Below are positions 44,833 through 56,800 of a stretch of 64,000 nt of DNA, in pieces; position 1 is the first letter of the stretch, and each line of letters opens with the position of its first letter. The stretch is from positions 6,200,001 to 6,264,000 of the forward strand of contig OU612068.1 in NCBI GenBank assembly GCA_914767715.1, written 5' to 3'. The notes beneath the pieces were generated by a model. It was not told the origin of the DNA and did not search any database. It was given only the letters and a program-made list of their open reading frames with translations. The position numbers and the translations under genes are program-made. The DNA is from Membranipora membranacea (Eukaryota; Bryozoa; Gymnolaemata; Cheilostomatida; Membraniporidae).

Positions 44833-45479
44833 TTTCCATTTTTATGAGTAAAGTCAGTAAATAAGCTGTAGTCAGTCAATAGAAAATGTTGGTAAAATCT
44901 TGTCATTTGAGGAGAATTTCTTTGATCGATCCATGCAAGATAATCTGTTAATCAGGAATGCTAACATCAATTCAAGCTTCAGTCTTTGATCAGGTCTATG
45001 ATTGTTCATGAAAAACAGAGAAGGTCTGGTTGCTAATTTAGATCTTCTCATTTTCTCTACATGGTATAGGAAATTCTCTATGAATTTGAGTCATCTGGTC
45101 GAGGTGCACTTTTTATTTGAATATGGTTCTAAAAATGAAACAAAATATGTAGTAATTTTTTAAATCAATAGAACAGGTGCTTATGCTTCATCTTTATCTA
45201 GCATTGTTTATTATTGAGTGATTCTCACTGATATAAATTTCGCGCACTTATCTAAACATAAATAATTTTATCGCTAGAGTACATTTTTCCTAAGCCAAGA
45301 TTTCCAGGAAAAATCATAAGTTAAATTGAGCAGTCATCAAGTGCTTTAGCTAACACTTGGCCATCAATATTTAACCATCTTACATACCAGTCAGTAATGT
45401 GATACAATCTGCCTACTGCTTTCCATCAGAATGTCATCTTGTTGCTATTATTAATAAACAGCTTTCAGTTGAAACAGGA

Positions 45480-46270
45480 TTTTTCAGGCACCACAATTTC
45501 CAGCTGGAGTAGTCTCTTATGACAGGGTGATATCTTGGTTTATCTCAATTCAGCATCTTGTTATTTTGCACACAGGAAAGGGTTTATCAAGTCTGCAATA
45601 CATACTTGAAAGTAAACAATATCCCTGAGAACGATTATGTTTTGCCTAATAAGTCTTTAGAAATATCAGTCTAGTGATTTATCATACATTATCGGGTTTC
45701 TTTTCCTACCAAAGCTCCTTTTTGCTGATATATATATTCTTTGATATGCATGTATATATTGTTCAAAACATCTTTTTTTTTCAAATTTTTAACTGCGAGT
45801 TCTTGATCGTTACGCAAAGATTTCATTGTTATGCCAAGATTTCCCTGTTTTTGAGTGACAGGGTTCAATTTTGGGTTTATCAAAGTTCAGTATCTGGTGA
45901 TTTGATGTTTAAAAGACATTTCCCAGGTTGCGATCAATAATCATAACAAGTAATCGATATCTCTGAGAAATAATTAAAGTTTGGCTGTGAGTCTCTTTCG
46001 TTAGTACAAAAATCTGACATGCATGTTTATGCTGCTGAAATGTTCTGCAAGTACTCTATCTTTATGTGATATTGTTTTTTGCGGATCTCAAATTTCCCAG
46101 CTTGAGTATGCTCATGTGACAGGGTGAAAACTTCCTCAAAGTTAGGCAGCTGTTAATTTTTTGTTTTCGTATTTCCCAGGCCGCAATATATGTCTGAAAG
46201 TTATCAATATCTCTGCAAAATAAGTTGTTTAGACTAATGACTATTTGTGCCACTGTCTGTGAGTTATCAA
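45480..46270. repeat. three degenerate tandem copies of a ~300-base unit
   Basis: Units start near 45480, 45780 and 46075. Each has, in order, a T run, a TTTCC(C)AG...TGACAGGGT tract, a second AGG(TT/CC)GC(G)A tract, TATC(C/T)CTGAG or TATCTCTGCA, and a final AGTCT/GTGAG segment. Similarity between units is about 60% by eye. Confidence 0.45.
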
Positions 46271-46700
46271 TCCAGTGATTTTATATACATTTGAGTCTGT
46301 TGTCAAATCTCAGTTGACATGAGAGATTGCTTTATCATCTGTTATATATGTTATATACCGCCTAAATTTTCTCTCCAGCTTGTCCTAACGTCAAGCTCTA
46401 AATCTTTGTTTGCTTTTTTACGCCTATATAACACAACCCTTCCTTTTAATACCATCTATTTAGAATCCATATCAGTTTTATTTGCTGATCAAGGTCATGG
46501 GGTCAGGTATAGGGTATTTCAGACAAATATCGCCGCAAGTATGGAATTAGTCAGAATAACCAATAAGAGTATACTGTCCACCTATGAGGGAGTCTGTTCA
46601 AAGAGAAAAAAACTCAAAAATGATTGGGATTGAATCAACATGGCAAATAGATATAGATCCAATTGCAAACATCTAAGATTGTGTAATCTTGATTTCGAGT

Positions 46701-47390
46701 CAAAAGGCCACTGCCGAAAAGCCACTGGTCATAAAGCCACTGGTCAAAAGGCCACTGTCCAAAAAGTCACTGTCCATAAAGCCACCGTCTAAAAAGCCAC
46801 TGTCCAAAAAGCCGCTGTTTCAAAGGTTACATAATGGAAGTCCTATATCAATTTTCCTTTGACATGGTTTTTTGGGTTGTGTAAAACAAAATTCTAGCTC
46901 TTGATATGCCATCTATCAATGTTTTTTTCTTTCTTCACATTACAAAGTCAAAAATTATCCCGCCCATCCACTACATGAAATTTTTTTTTTCAATGACTCA
47001 GCCAAACATCTATTCCTACAGTCAGCAATTTAATATCAAAGCGATGCTCCACTGGGAGGAGACAGGGGGGAGGGGGTCAAGCAATGCATAATGTAAAAGC
47101 TGCCAGAATTTTAGCTCTATCTAGATCCTGTCACAGAGTCTTATACTGATGGCATATCTCCACAAATAGCCATGCGTTGTAGATTTTACCACTGATCCAT
47201 TATTAAATTCATATCAATGATAGATAGCATATAAAGATCTAGAACTCTGTTTTACGGACCCAAAAACCATGTCAATGGGAAGTTGATATAAGACTTCCAT
47301 TATGTAGCCTTTGAATCAGTGGCTTTTCTGTGCAGTGGCTTTTTGGACAGTGGCCTTATGGGTAGTGGCCTTTTGACCAGTGGCCTTATG
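46701..47390. mobile_element. fold-back element whose arms are built of GCCACTG minisatellite units
   Basis: The left arm begins with eight 15-16-base units of AAAAGCCACTGTCC type (46701-46820). It continues CATAATGGAAGTCCTATATCA and TTGACATGGTTTTT. The right arm repeats all this inverted, ending with five units (to 47390). Arms are about 200 bases, with a 300-base spacer of no evident coding content. The layout is that of FB/foldback transposons. No clean target duplication is seen. Confidence 0.7.
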
Positions 47391-50138
47391 GCATTCGTTT
47401 CAAACCAGTACTTACCTTGGCACTGAAGATGATCCAGATATCCTCTTTGAAACTTGTATTGCGTAACAATGCATTGTAAATACTGATATTGAAGATAAGA
47501 ATTAATTTTTCCAATTAAATTTACATTTGTTATGCTCATTGTGGCAAACTCGAGTCTGGTGCAGTAGGCACAAGGAACGGATGGCTTGATCATTGCGAGA
47601 TTTCGCCCATGATAATTTGATAGGTCATACCAAATTAAACCTCCTTGGACTAGTTTGGATTTAGTGTGTGAGCATGAGAGTATTTGTTATGAACAATAGA
47701 TATTTGGCAGCCTCTCAGTCTCAGGCTGTGCAACAGTGAAATGCATCCCAGTAGCTCCACAACACCGATCACTTAAAAATGTTTGAAATGGAAATGAAAT
47801 GTTCACAAAAAAACTGGAGTGGCTTTATGCTGTGTGAGCCATTAACAAGAATGTTGCACTGCCGTGAAAAAGTGCTCTGCAGTTTGCTGTGCAGTGTTTA
47901 AAAAGTGGAGTACCGTATATTACCTACTGTTTTTGAGAAAAACTTGAGAATCATGATGTGATAACTTACGGGTAATTTTATAATTTTCATTTGATTGGGC
48001 AGCTCTTTTTCTTGCAAGCCCTTCCCTCTGCTAGCTGCTCATTTACATTTATTTCATTGGACATGAGCTGAGACTTTCGCAAAATCCTACATAATCTGTT
48101 GTATCCAATTATTCTTCTCATTCACAATATGCAGCTAAATTAGGGAGTAACTAAAATTGAGGTTCGATCTTGAATACAGGTCAGTTGTTTTCTTTTGGAA
48201 ATGATTTTGACAACTCCTTTTTTTGCACTTATAATATTACTGGCAATAATACTAGTCTTGGTCATAGTACAATCGACCTTCAATGTTGTCTTTATTCCAA
48301 ACTTATACGTATCACAGATTCTAAAAGAGGGTTTGAAAAAAAAAACTATACTTAGAGTATGTAGCTTAAATTTTTTTATAATTAATTCCTGCTATGTTTT
48401 TATAATTAATTCCCACCAAGTTTTGGTTATTAATGATTTTTTTTCTCTTTTTCCCTTAGGTTCTAGAGAGAAGTTACAAAGATCACCGATTGATTACCAA
48501 TATGGCACCAGTTTCGGTGAGACCGACACAATATCTGTTTGAACAATTATTCTACTGCAAAGTTTCCGCATTGTGTTACATATTATCATCGATTAACATT
48601 GTGATATCTATATATGCAGCATTTAGTCATAGCATAAAAGGCCACATTTTTCACCACACATTAAGTGCATATAACAGCTATAATATAATGATAGGGTTCA
48701 GCATGGCTTATTCCATACTTTCTCAAGGCAATATGTATTCAAACTTTATATATCTATGAAGAGATTAATCCTTAACTCAGATGAAGTAGAATAGAGAAAT
48801 TAAAACAAATAAATGAATGGCTGGACATGTAGATCACTGATAAATGGGCTATCATTACCACAGATGTCGCAGGGCTTAGTATGCATCATGGGCGATTATA
48901 ATTTGCGCATGTGCACTAACAATGAGTCTTGTTGGGTTCCGGTAGAAATCTTGGTCAGGGACTGATAGAACTGATAATAAACATAGCTAATATTGACAAC
49001 AGAAGGCAACTCTTGCTGCCAAGTCCGCATGCATTGGAAAGAGTAGCCACCAGAGCAGGTGGCCAATCAAATGTCTTTTTCGATTGTGGATTGTGGATTT
49101 TCGAGACTCAATTTTGCAGAGATCAGCTCATGCCCTAGAGCTGCGCATGCACAGAATGGAGCACTACATAGCTAAAGCAGATTTAAAACACGCTGATAAA
49201 CGCAACTAACCTTGGGTTTTCATACTTCTATTCGACTTTTTTTATTACATTCATTACATAACATTTTTTATGCCATGTTACTTTATCAAAGAGTGTTACA
49301 AAAGCGCAGAAACTTGGGAGTTTTTGCTTGAACTTTTTCTTGACTGTTCTAATACAAGAGGTAATAGGCTTTTCAAGACAGGCTATCATATTCAAATTCA
49401 ATTGAAATTATTTTGTTGTAGATTTTCTTATTATGTGCTTCTGGATTGCTATTGATGCCATGTAAGTCCAGCTTATATTCATTACTGCTTTACAAACTGG
49501 ATATATACATTTTTAGTGTAAGCGCTAAAACTGTGCCAGGATAGCTGGTAGCTAGAAGCATTTCATTATCAACCACTTCGGTTGATAACCACTTTGGTGA
49601 ATAATGCGCTTATGAACATTGACTCGTTAGGACAATTTTCTTTATTACTCGATTTGACAATCTAAATCATTTTGAGGAAAATTTTATACAGTGTCAAGAA
49701 AGTTGATGAAAAAGACCATTTTTTGCCAGTGGATATGGTTACTTTTTAATTTTTTGCAATAGCGTTTTAAATGATTGTTTGATAATTGCATAATGAACAC
49801 CAAATTAATTGTCTTAATTTTTCGCATATTAACGTTAAAGTTGATTAGAAATATAGAAAATTGAGAAAAGTGTTGTCCCGCAAATTTTATAATCGGTAAA
49901 TAGATCATTTTTGCTCAGAGCAAAGTAAAGTTAAATTTAATGTGAGCTAGCATTTAAGTTAGCTATTTTAAGCATGCGCATATGCGCTTCTGCAGTCGTA
50001 TGTGTATATGCGTCTCTGTATGCGCATATGTTTGCGTATGTGTGTATGTTTATGCATATGAAATGCGTATATAGATAAACCATAATTCAGTTTGAATGTA
50101 CGTTTGTTATAACACTCCGACAAGTTCTGATTTATGCT

Positions 50139-50348
50139 TAGCCTGTTTTGACAAGCTTTGTTCAGTGGGGGGGGGGAACAAAGCTTGTCAACTCTTGCTT
50201 GCTCGATGTCAAGCTGTTTCGATTGAGGATTGTCCCCTCACGAGATAACTTCTTAATAACACTAATCAATTTCTATAGGAAAACGGAGACAAGCTTTGAT
50301 CACCACCCCCACCCCCCCTCACCGAACAAAGCTTGTCAAGACAGGCTA
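50139..50348. mobile_element. 210-bp TAGCCTGTC MITE with exact 9-bp target duplication
   Basis: The ends are TAGCCTGTTTTGACAAGC and GCTTGTCAAGACAGGCTA. ATTTATGCT lies on both sides (50130-50138 and 50349-50357). Inside, a second AACAAAGCTTGTCAA (50177) shows nested or incomplete internal duplication. It has G and C runs at the inner edges of both arms. Confidence 0.85.
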
Positions 50349-50404
50349 ATTTATGCTGTGCTATGCTTTTCCTTAGTATGAGTCAGTATACCTCTTTTTA
50401 TTAG

Positions 50405-51017
50405 ATCAGCCGGTGTCCACTGATCAAAGCAGATGTACATTTCCGTTTTGGTATAGAGGAAGTCTATACACTCGGTGCACTAGTCAAGATTCTTCTTATC
50501 CTTGGTGCTCACGTGATCATAATTACGATGGTGATCGGGAACGGTGTGATTCTTCCTGGGAATATTACTATTGTGGTGCGTACGGCTTCCTATATATTAA
50601 ATTTTAAAGAATTAATTGTAATGCAATTGATGTTTATGGCTGTGTATTTCAATTTTTGTTGGGATTTCCGTAGAGAGCCTAATGGGCTTTTATCGGTTAT
50701 TGAGATTCAATGACATAAAATTGAAATTTAGAAATTTTAATTGGAGTTCATACTTTGCCAAACACTCGTACAGTGTAAATCTAAAATATCACCGAGCATG
50801 TAAAGCTGTTGATGAGAGAGATTCTGACTTGACCAATTCAAGTGAATGTGCTGTAGGGGCAGTTTACAACCTATCAATTATGTGTTTTCTCTCAGCGATG
50901 ACAGTTGGAGGTACTGCTGGCAGGAGGTATTGTCCGAGCTGTCGTTATGGTCATTTTGAATGTAATTTTTATGATGGATTGAAGAGCTACTGTCAAATTA
51001 GGGTACGCAAGCTGTAA
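50405..51017 (+). CDS. fibronectin type II module exon plus likely last exon (partial gene)
   Basis: Exon 50405-50575 codes one complete fibronectin type II domain: CTFPFWYRGSLYTRC, then YPWCSRDHNYDGDRERC and WEYYYC, with the four family cysteines and conserved Trp residues. The module is usually extracellular and binds collagen or other ligands. The exon is 1-1 in phase, typical of a shuffled module. A candidate last exon, 50896-51017, joins in phase and gives 40 Cys- and Arg-rich residues (ending QIRVRKL) before TAA; this part is less certain. Upstream exons, and so the start and any signal peptide, were not found. Spacing to the 9-bp MITE before it is only 56 bases. Confidence 0.6.
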
Positions 51018-52606
51018 TGAAGGTTGTGGAAACCATCACGTAACCACCATCAATCAAAATGTTTAATTTTTTTAGCCAGCTGAAGTATCAATGTGACTCA
51101 TAATATGGATTTAAATTTTCAACTGCAATTTTTTAAAAGACCTTCATAAATAATTTTACATTTTATATTTGCTAAATATATTTGTTTTGCTGACCATTTG
51201 GAGTAGCTGTGAGAGAATGATATGGTGTAAATTTTGCAGCTGTGTGTAAAGTTGAGTTGGTATAATCCCATGTAGAGTATTACTAATACTAGTATTACTG
51301 CTAGTATTAGTAGTACTACTAGTATTAGTTGTATCTGATAAAATCCTATTTTGCAGTATGTTTGTTTTAATTAGTACATGGTTGAGATTTCTGTAATAAA
51401 AATGAAAACCAACAAAAATAAAGATCCTACAAAAAAAGTCTATACCAATAAATACTTGTGTCCTTCTGGTAGCCTTACCACAATGAACTCCCTCAGTGCT
51501 AACCACATGGCAACTGTTCTTCATTTGTTGAGCTGAAAATAATGCGGCTACTAAAGGCCTTCCTTTAAATCGATAGTATTGTATAAAATAAGGCTACAGA
51601 GAAATTGTTTGGCACACTATGTGGGCTTTTTTATAAAATTCAAGCTTTCCAAAAGAGAAAATTTTATAATATGAATCATTTTGTAAAACTTGAATCTTAA
51701 AAACATTTTATTTCTTAACCACACATGGTTGAGACAGAATACAATAATTAATAGAAAAACTTCAAATTTTGTGAATGAATCAGTTTGCATTAGATCTGGC
51801 ATTTATGTAAATTAGTTGGATCTTCCTTGCAAATTGTGAACTGGTCTGCAGATTTTGACAATCTTCCTATGAATGCAAGGCTACATGGCGCTCAATGTGT
51901 GTAGTGTGTTTGTCACATTATCAACTTACCTCCTGACTCAAATAAAATCCATTCATCAAGTTCAATACCAACATATTGATGATATTGTACTGATCGATAT
52001 TTTCAGTTTATATGTAGTGCCAAAAACGACTGTATTAACATGTTTTGATGAGAATGGCACAAATTGTTTTGCTTTGAATTTTTGGCACGGGCTTTTGGCA
52101 AAAGTCCATCATACCATTGTGTCATCTATCGATAGCAGTACAAGGAAGAAGTGAGTTCCAGCTTTTCAGTAGCTGCAGTTGTGGTAGCAGTTTAAAAAAG
52201 CTAGTCATCAAACAACATTGAATTAGAAGTTTGCTGAATCCTGAAGGCTCGCACCAAACATCGCCGTTGTTTGTGTCAATAAAGACATAACAGCATCAAA
52301 GCTCTTATAGCTTCATTTGGTAAGTATGCATTCTCATATGGATGTTTCTAGGGCTAGGCATCATACCATCCTCACCATCCAAACTTTCATGGTGTTTGAA
52401 TAACCACGCACTCCTGTTGAAGAAGGGAAAATGAGTCTTCTCCCTCTGCAATGTGGTTTCAATTCACTGTTCCCATTAGCTTAGAAATGAGAATTTTTCC
52501 TGTGACACTTTGGGTTATCCCAGCTGGATATAATCATACACTCCAGAATTCCTCTTGTTTGTGAGGTGAAAACACATTTCCATGTTTTGTGACGGATCAG
52601 CGTCAT

Positions 52607-52728
52607 CAGTGTTAGAAGTGGAAAATGTGAGGTAGGAAGATGCCAACCAGGCTGGGGGTCCGGGGACTGCCTAGGCCCTCGGCGGGGTCAGGGGCGTCCC
52701 CCTTGCATCCCCCTAAATTCTAACACTG
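52607..52728. mobile_element. GC-rich hAT-like MITE
   Basis: The terminal repeats CAGTGTTAGAA and TTCTAACACTG are perfect inverses. The interior is G-rich (GGGGGTCCGGGG), unlike the AT-rich surroundings. The 8-base flanks AGCGTCAT and GGCGTATT match at 6 of 8 bases. CAGTGTT ends and an 8-bp duplication fit hAT elements. Confidence 0.6.
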
Positions 52729-52810
52729 GGCGTATTATACAGCCAGTCTCAGGTCTAGATGTTTGGAACGCCCACCGAGATCATGGAGGACTGGGGTTTG
52801 ATTCTACTTG

Positions 52811-53023
52811 CAGAATGTTGGAATGATTTACTTGGGACCATATGTTAATAAATTGATAGACATGTCCGATGACTTTGCTGACATTTCAGTAAATAAGCGT
52901 GAAATACAGTGTCAGTATGACATTACCATTGCCCTTCTTCAGCAGTGGTTTCTAGACATGAGCATATGTATAACAGGAGGTTCACTCATAATTACATCCA
53001 TGAGTTGGCCGAGTCACCTGTGA
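52811..53023 (+). CDS. open exon-like stretch, possible degenerate death-fold sequence
   Basis: Preceded by a good acceptor (CTACTTGCAG, ending 52811). It reads about 70 residues, with DDFADISVNKREIQC and LLQQWFLDMS, then stops. The helix-like pattern and central Trp vaguely recall a death domain, but no diagnostic motif is present. It does not splice in frame into the next gene, whose first exon has in-frame stops before its ATG. Confidence 0.2.
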   Translation, partial: QNVGMIYLGPYVNKLIDMSDDFADISVNKREIQCQYDITIALLQQWFLDMSICITGGSLIITSMSWPSHL

Positions 53024-53880
53024 AAAACCCCATCGCATAACAAGTTGTCAGTGTCTGTATTCTTTTGGCTACATGCCATCATAAGCCACCGAAGGGCCCA
53101 TTGCCTTCCAAACAAGACAAAACTGGAGATAACCTCGACACTCAGGCAATCTGGTGCACAATGTAGAAAAAAGAAGGCCAATAGTCATAAGTTTGGCAAG
53201 CTTATGTATATGTTTAGATAAAAAGAGTAGACAAATTTACAGGGCTATGGCTATGATAAGAGTTAATGAAATACTGAACAGCAATACCAAGACCTGCGGC
53301 TGAGTCACGACTAAACCATGTATCAATGGTATTGAACCATGAGTCACAAGTTGATTGCAAACGAGTGGCAAGTTATATAGTCCCTATTCACACTAATAAA
53401 ATTCAAAGCTGCCACACCTTAATCTATGGGGGAGTTAATTGCCTAAATGCACAACATAAGTAATTAGATTATGCGACTTTTAAGTTTACTGAATTGCAAT
53501 CATTTATTTAATCTAATCCATCGTGGCATGTAGGGAATGATATGATACCGACCCTTTTTGTTCTTCGCAATAAAAATTGTTGAATGTATGTAATAGTACT
53601 TTCCTACATGGTGTCGATAACTTGTCTTCTTAGTTGACCCAAGATCGAAATATAGAAAAGATACCTAATCATAAGTTGATAATTGCCAAAACTGCTACAT
53701 CCATTCACCCTAGCACTGTCATTACCACAATGCAACTGCAAAAAATACCCACTGCATACAATCACTACTCTGTTTGGGTATATTGAATAGTAACCACCAC
53801 CGCCGCTGACAACAACACCACCACCATCCAAAACATGTTTTCTTTACTTTTATTCTACAGCACGATAATAAAATCTGACA

Positions 53881-56800
53881 ATGTCGGGTGAAGAGAAAAT
53901 CTCCGGCGAACCTATCAGGAAGATTCGGAAGCTCTCAGGAAATCAATTACAGGAACAACAAGTTACTGTGACTAAAAGTGTGTATTAAGGTCATGCCTCG
54001 CCTAGGATACTAACTTGAGAACTACCTGGTCCGATTTCCTTGATTTTTCATTCTAATTGTAGCTCTTCCTTGTTTAGCAATTTCCAAACCCTCAATTATC
54101 TTTAATTTAATTTCTTATAATTGTGATGGCACTTTTAAAAAAATTTAAGCCACCGGTGCCCATGCAAAAGAATAAGAGCTGTCAATACCTGGGAGCATCT
54201 GGCTCACAACCATTTATTCATATCAAACCAGGATTGGCAGCGCAAAGTAGTCCCAATAAAATTAACTTGTGATAATTAATTGTAGTAACAACCTTGACAT
54301 GAATTTCAAGTGCTAGAGAAGGAAAGTTCTATAATAAGAGACAGGAATTAACAAGCCAGCTTGTGAACTATTATAAATTGCACTAAAATGACTGGATTTT
54401 TATTACTACGCCAAATCTGGTGCAGAATATATCAGGCTAAAACTATGAATGGTTGGATTATCCACTGTATTCATGAGGCATTTATTTAAATTCGAGCAGA
54501 GATATTGATTCAAAACTTGGAAATATACAAAAAGGATATGTTTGTTGATAATTTCCATGCAATTGTTCACTCAACATGTATTTTATTTGAAATTAGCTTG
54601 GCAAAATGAATATTGAGTTTACAGCCTTCCCCTAGAAGACTGCATGATGGGCCTTCTTATTATACCCCTTCTCCGACACAAAATTTTCATTTGGTTCAAA
54701 ATAAATGCGTAGTGCCCTCACCAAGGCTTTGGAGGATGCCCCTATCAGTAAAGATATTTCAGTCTCAGTACGGTTTTCACATATTTGTACTTCTCGTTTT
54801 GTATAGCAAAGGGGCATTTTTGTCAAAATGTTGACTAGTTTAGGAGTAAGATAATTCAAAATTGCCAACTGACACAAAATTTTTTTTCATCAATACTGGT
54901 CAGCACTTGGCTAGTGAGGGCACTAGGGTAATCACATTTGTCCACCTTGGCCTTGGACAACAATCGACACAGCTCACTTTCTTTATAGCATTGTCAACAC
55001 TTTGGTTTAGCTATCAGTATGTGAATTTGAATGTTGTTCTTTCCCAGTCAAATCAACCATTGAACATTATTGGTGTTATGGCTGCATGATATAAGGGTAG
55101 TCTTTATTTATTACCTGCATTTTTAAATAAATACAAGATGCAGGTCCAAAAGTGTCACAGGCTTTGACTGAAATAATCATAAGTCCACTCCTAACATTTG
55201 AAACCTGCAAAACATAGCATAATATTTGTTCTCACAAATCAGAGGATCCTTACTATCAATAATGATCCACTGATTCATGAGGACTACCTGTCAACTTCCT
55301 GAGATTCTTCACAGGGAGGGAGGTGTCGGGCCCCCTGCTAATGCCCCGTGCAAAGATGTACTTGTCTTTACTTTTACTTGTCTCAAGCATGTCATTATCT
55401 TAATAGTTAAAGAGCATTATTCTTGGGAAGATGGTAAGTTTGTCTTTCAACCTAACACGGAAAAGCCTTACAGAAGAGATATCACAACAGATGAATTGAG
55501 GTCAAATAAAATCACAACACTCACTGTTCTCGAGCATATACCGGATGACATATATCTGTTAGCTGACAGCCTCCTTTCCCTCACGCTTACCAAAATGACA
55601 TACCAACTAGGCTCTGAACTCCACAAGTAAGTGATTAGGGTGAGATCGTATTGTCAACGGTTCATACATTCATTGGTTCAGGTCACAATGATAGAGTGTC
55701 CTGTCAAACCTCTATTACTTGATGCACTGCTGTGTGAAATAAATGTTTGTGCGTGATTTTGTTTTATGCTGAAGATTGGCTTCGGGTATAAGCCCAATCA
55801 TGCCCAAGCTATGATGCCCAAGCAGAGAAAGGATTTGAATATTGAGTTTAAGATGAGGGGTGAGGAACCTTGAACTGGATTTACACGAGGAAGTCATGAT
55901 TTTTACCCTGTCCACTATATTTCTGGACAACGCGAAAAATAGTGGCATTGCGTCGTGTCATCATAAGCAATTATGCATCGCCACAGACAATGATCAAAAT
56001 GATCAGATCTCAGGGAAGTTTTTCCTTATTCTGCCAAACCTCACATGTTTTGAGCATGTTTCACAGTTTAAATTTCGAGACATACTATTTCAAATAGCAG
56101 AAAATAATTGTTGTGCTATAGCGATCCTTTGGCTGTGTGCACGATAAATAGAATTCAATCAAATTCTCACTAGGTATTACATCTGGTCTCAAGAAAATGT
56201 TGTGAGTCAAGATTCAGGTTTTTCATCAGATTCAGGCTTTCATCAAATCTACAAAACTCCCATTTGGTCTACCTGAACAGCACTAAGCATATTACAATAT
56301 CTTAGATCAATGCAGACTTTTTTGTAAAACATTTTAGATTGAATTGTCTGAAAAAAATGGAATTCTTAGATCTGACTAGTAACCCAAAGTTCCCAAAAGG
56401 ACTACCATCATCTATCGGTGACTTACAGTCCCTAAAGAGATTAGAACTGGTTGAATGTAACTTACAGCGTCTGCATGACAGGTAAATATAACAAAGTGAA
56501 ACATTGAAAGGTGCTTTCATTTTGTTGAATCTTGATAGCTGGTACTAGGCCACGGGAGTCATCATCACGTTTCAAACCTGAGGGTCTTTCAATTAGAAAG
56601 AGCGATCCTTTACTCAAGCAAGTAATCGCACAAAATTATCCCAAAATTTGTTCCCAAATCGCTCACTCAGAATGTATATAGTTCCACCAATGACTTTGGC
56701 TGTTTCTAATTGGAAGACGTACCACCCCCCCCCCCCCCAGTATAACCAGAACACATAGAGCTGTATCTAAACATCGACTCCTTTTGATTGTAGGCTACAC

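Larger units (their letters stand above)
43831..50129. other. gene-poor stretch downstream of XPOT
   Basis: No gene is recognised. It holds one small open stretch with coding-like composition (44611-44832, minus), a degenerate threefold repeat (45480-46270), a fold-back element (46701-47390), part of a CATTTCATTATCAACC palindrome (about 49550-49600) and a run of TGTGTATGCGCATATG-type simple sequence near 49975-50060. A splice-framed 57-base open stretch at 48460-48516 could be an exon, but nothing joins it to another. Confidence 0.4.
51018..53860. other. stretch between the FN2 exon and the LRR-caspase gene
   Basis: No gene is recognised. It includes a simple ACTAGTATTAGT-type tract near 51285-51330 and a GC-rich hAT-like MITE (52607-52728). 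One open frame at 51873-52154 and one at 52811-53023 have protein-like composition. The first LRR-caspase exon begins at the acceptor ending at 53860, so that gene's promoter and leader exon should be here. Confidence 0.4.

Noticed and set aside
48460-48516. 57-base open stretch with good splice sites
   Set aside because: In phase but too short, with no recognisable motif and no partner exons.
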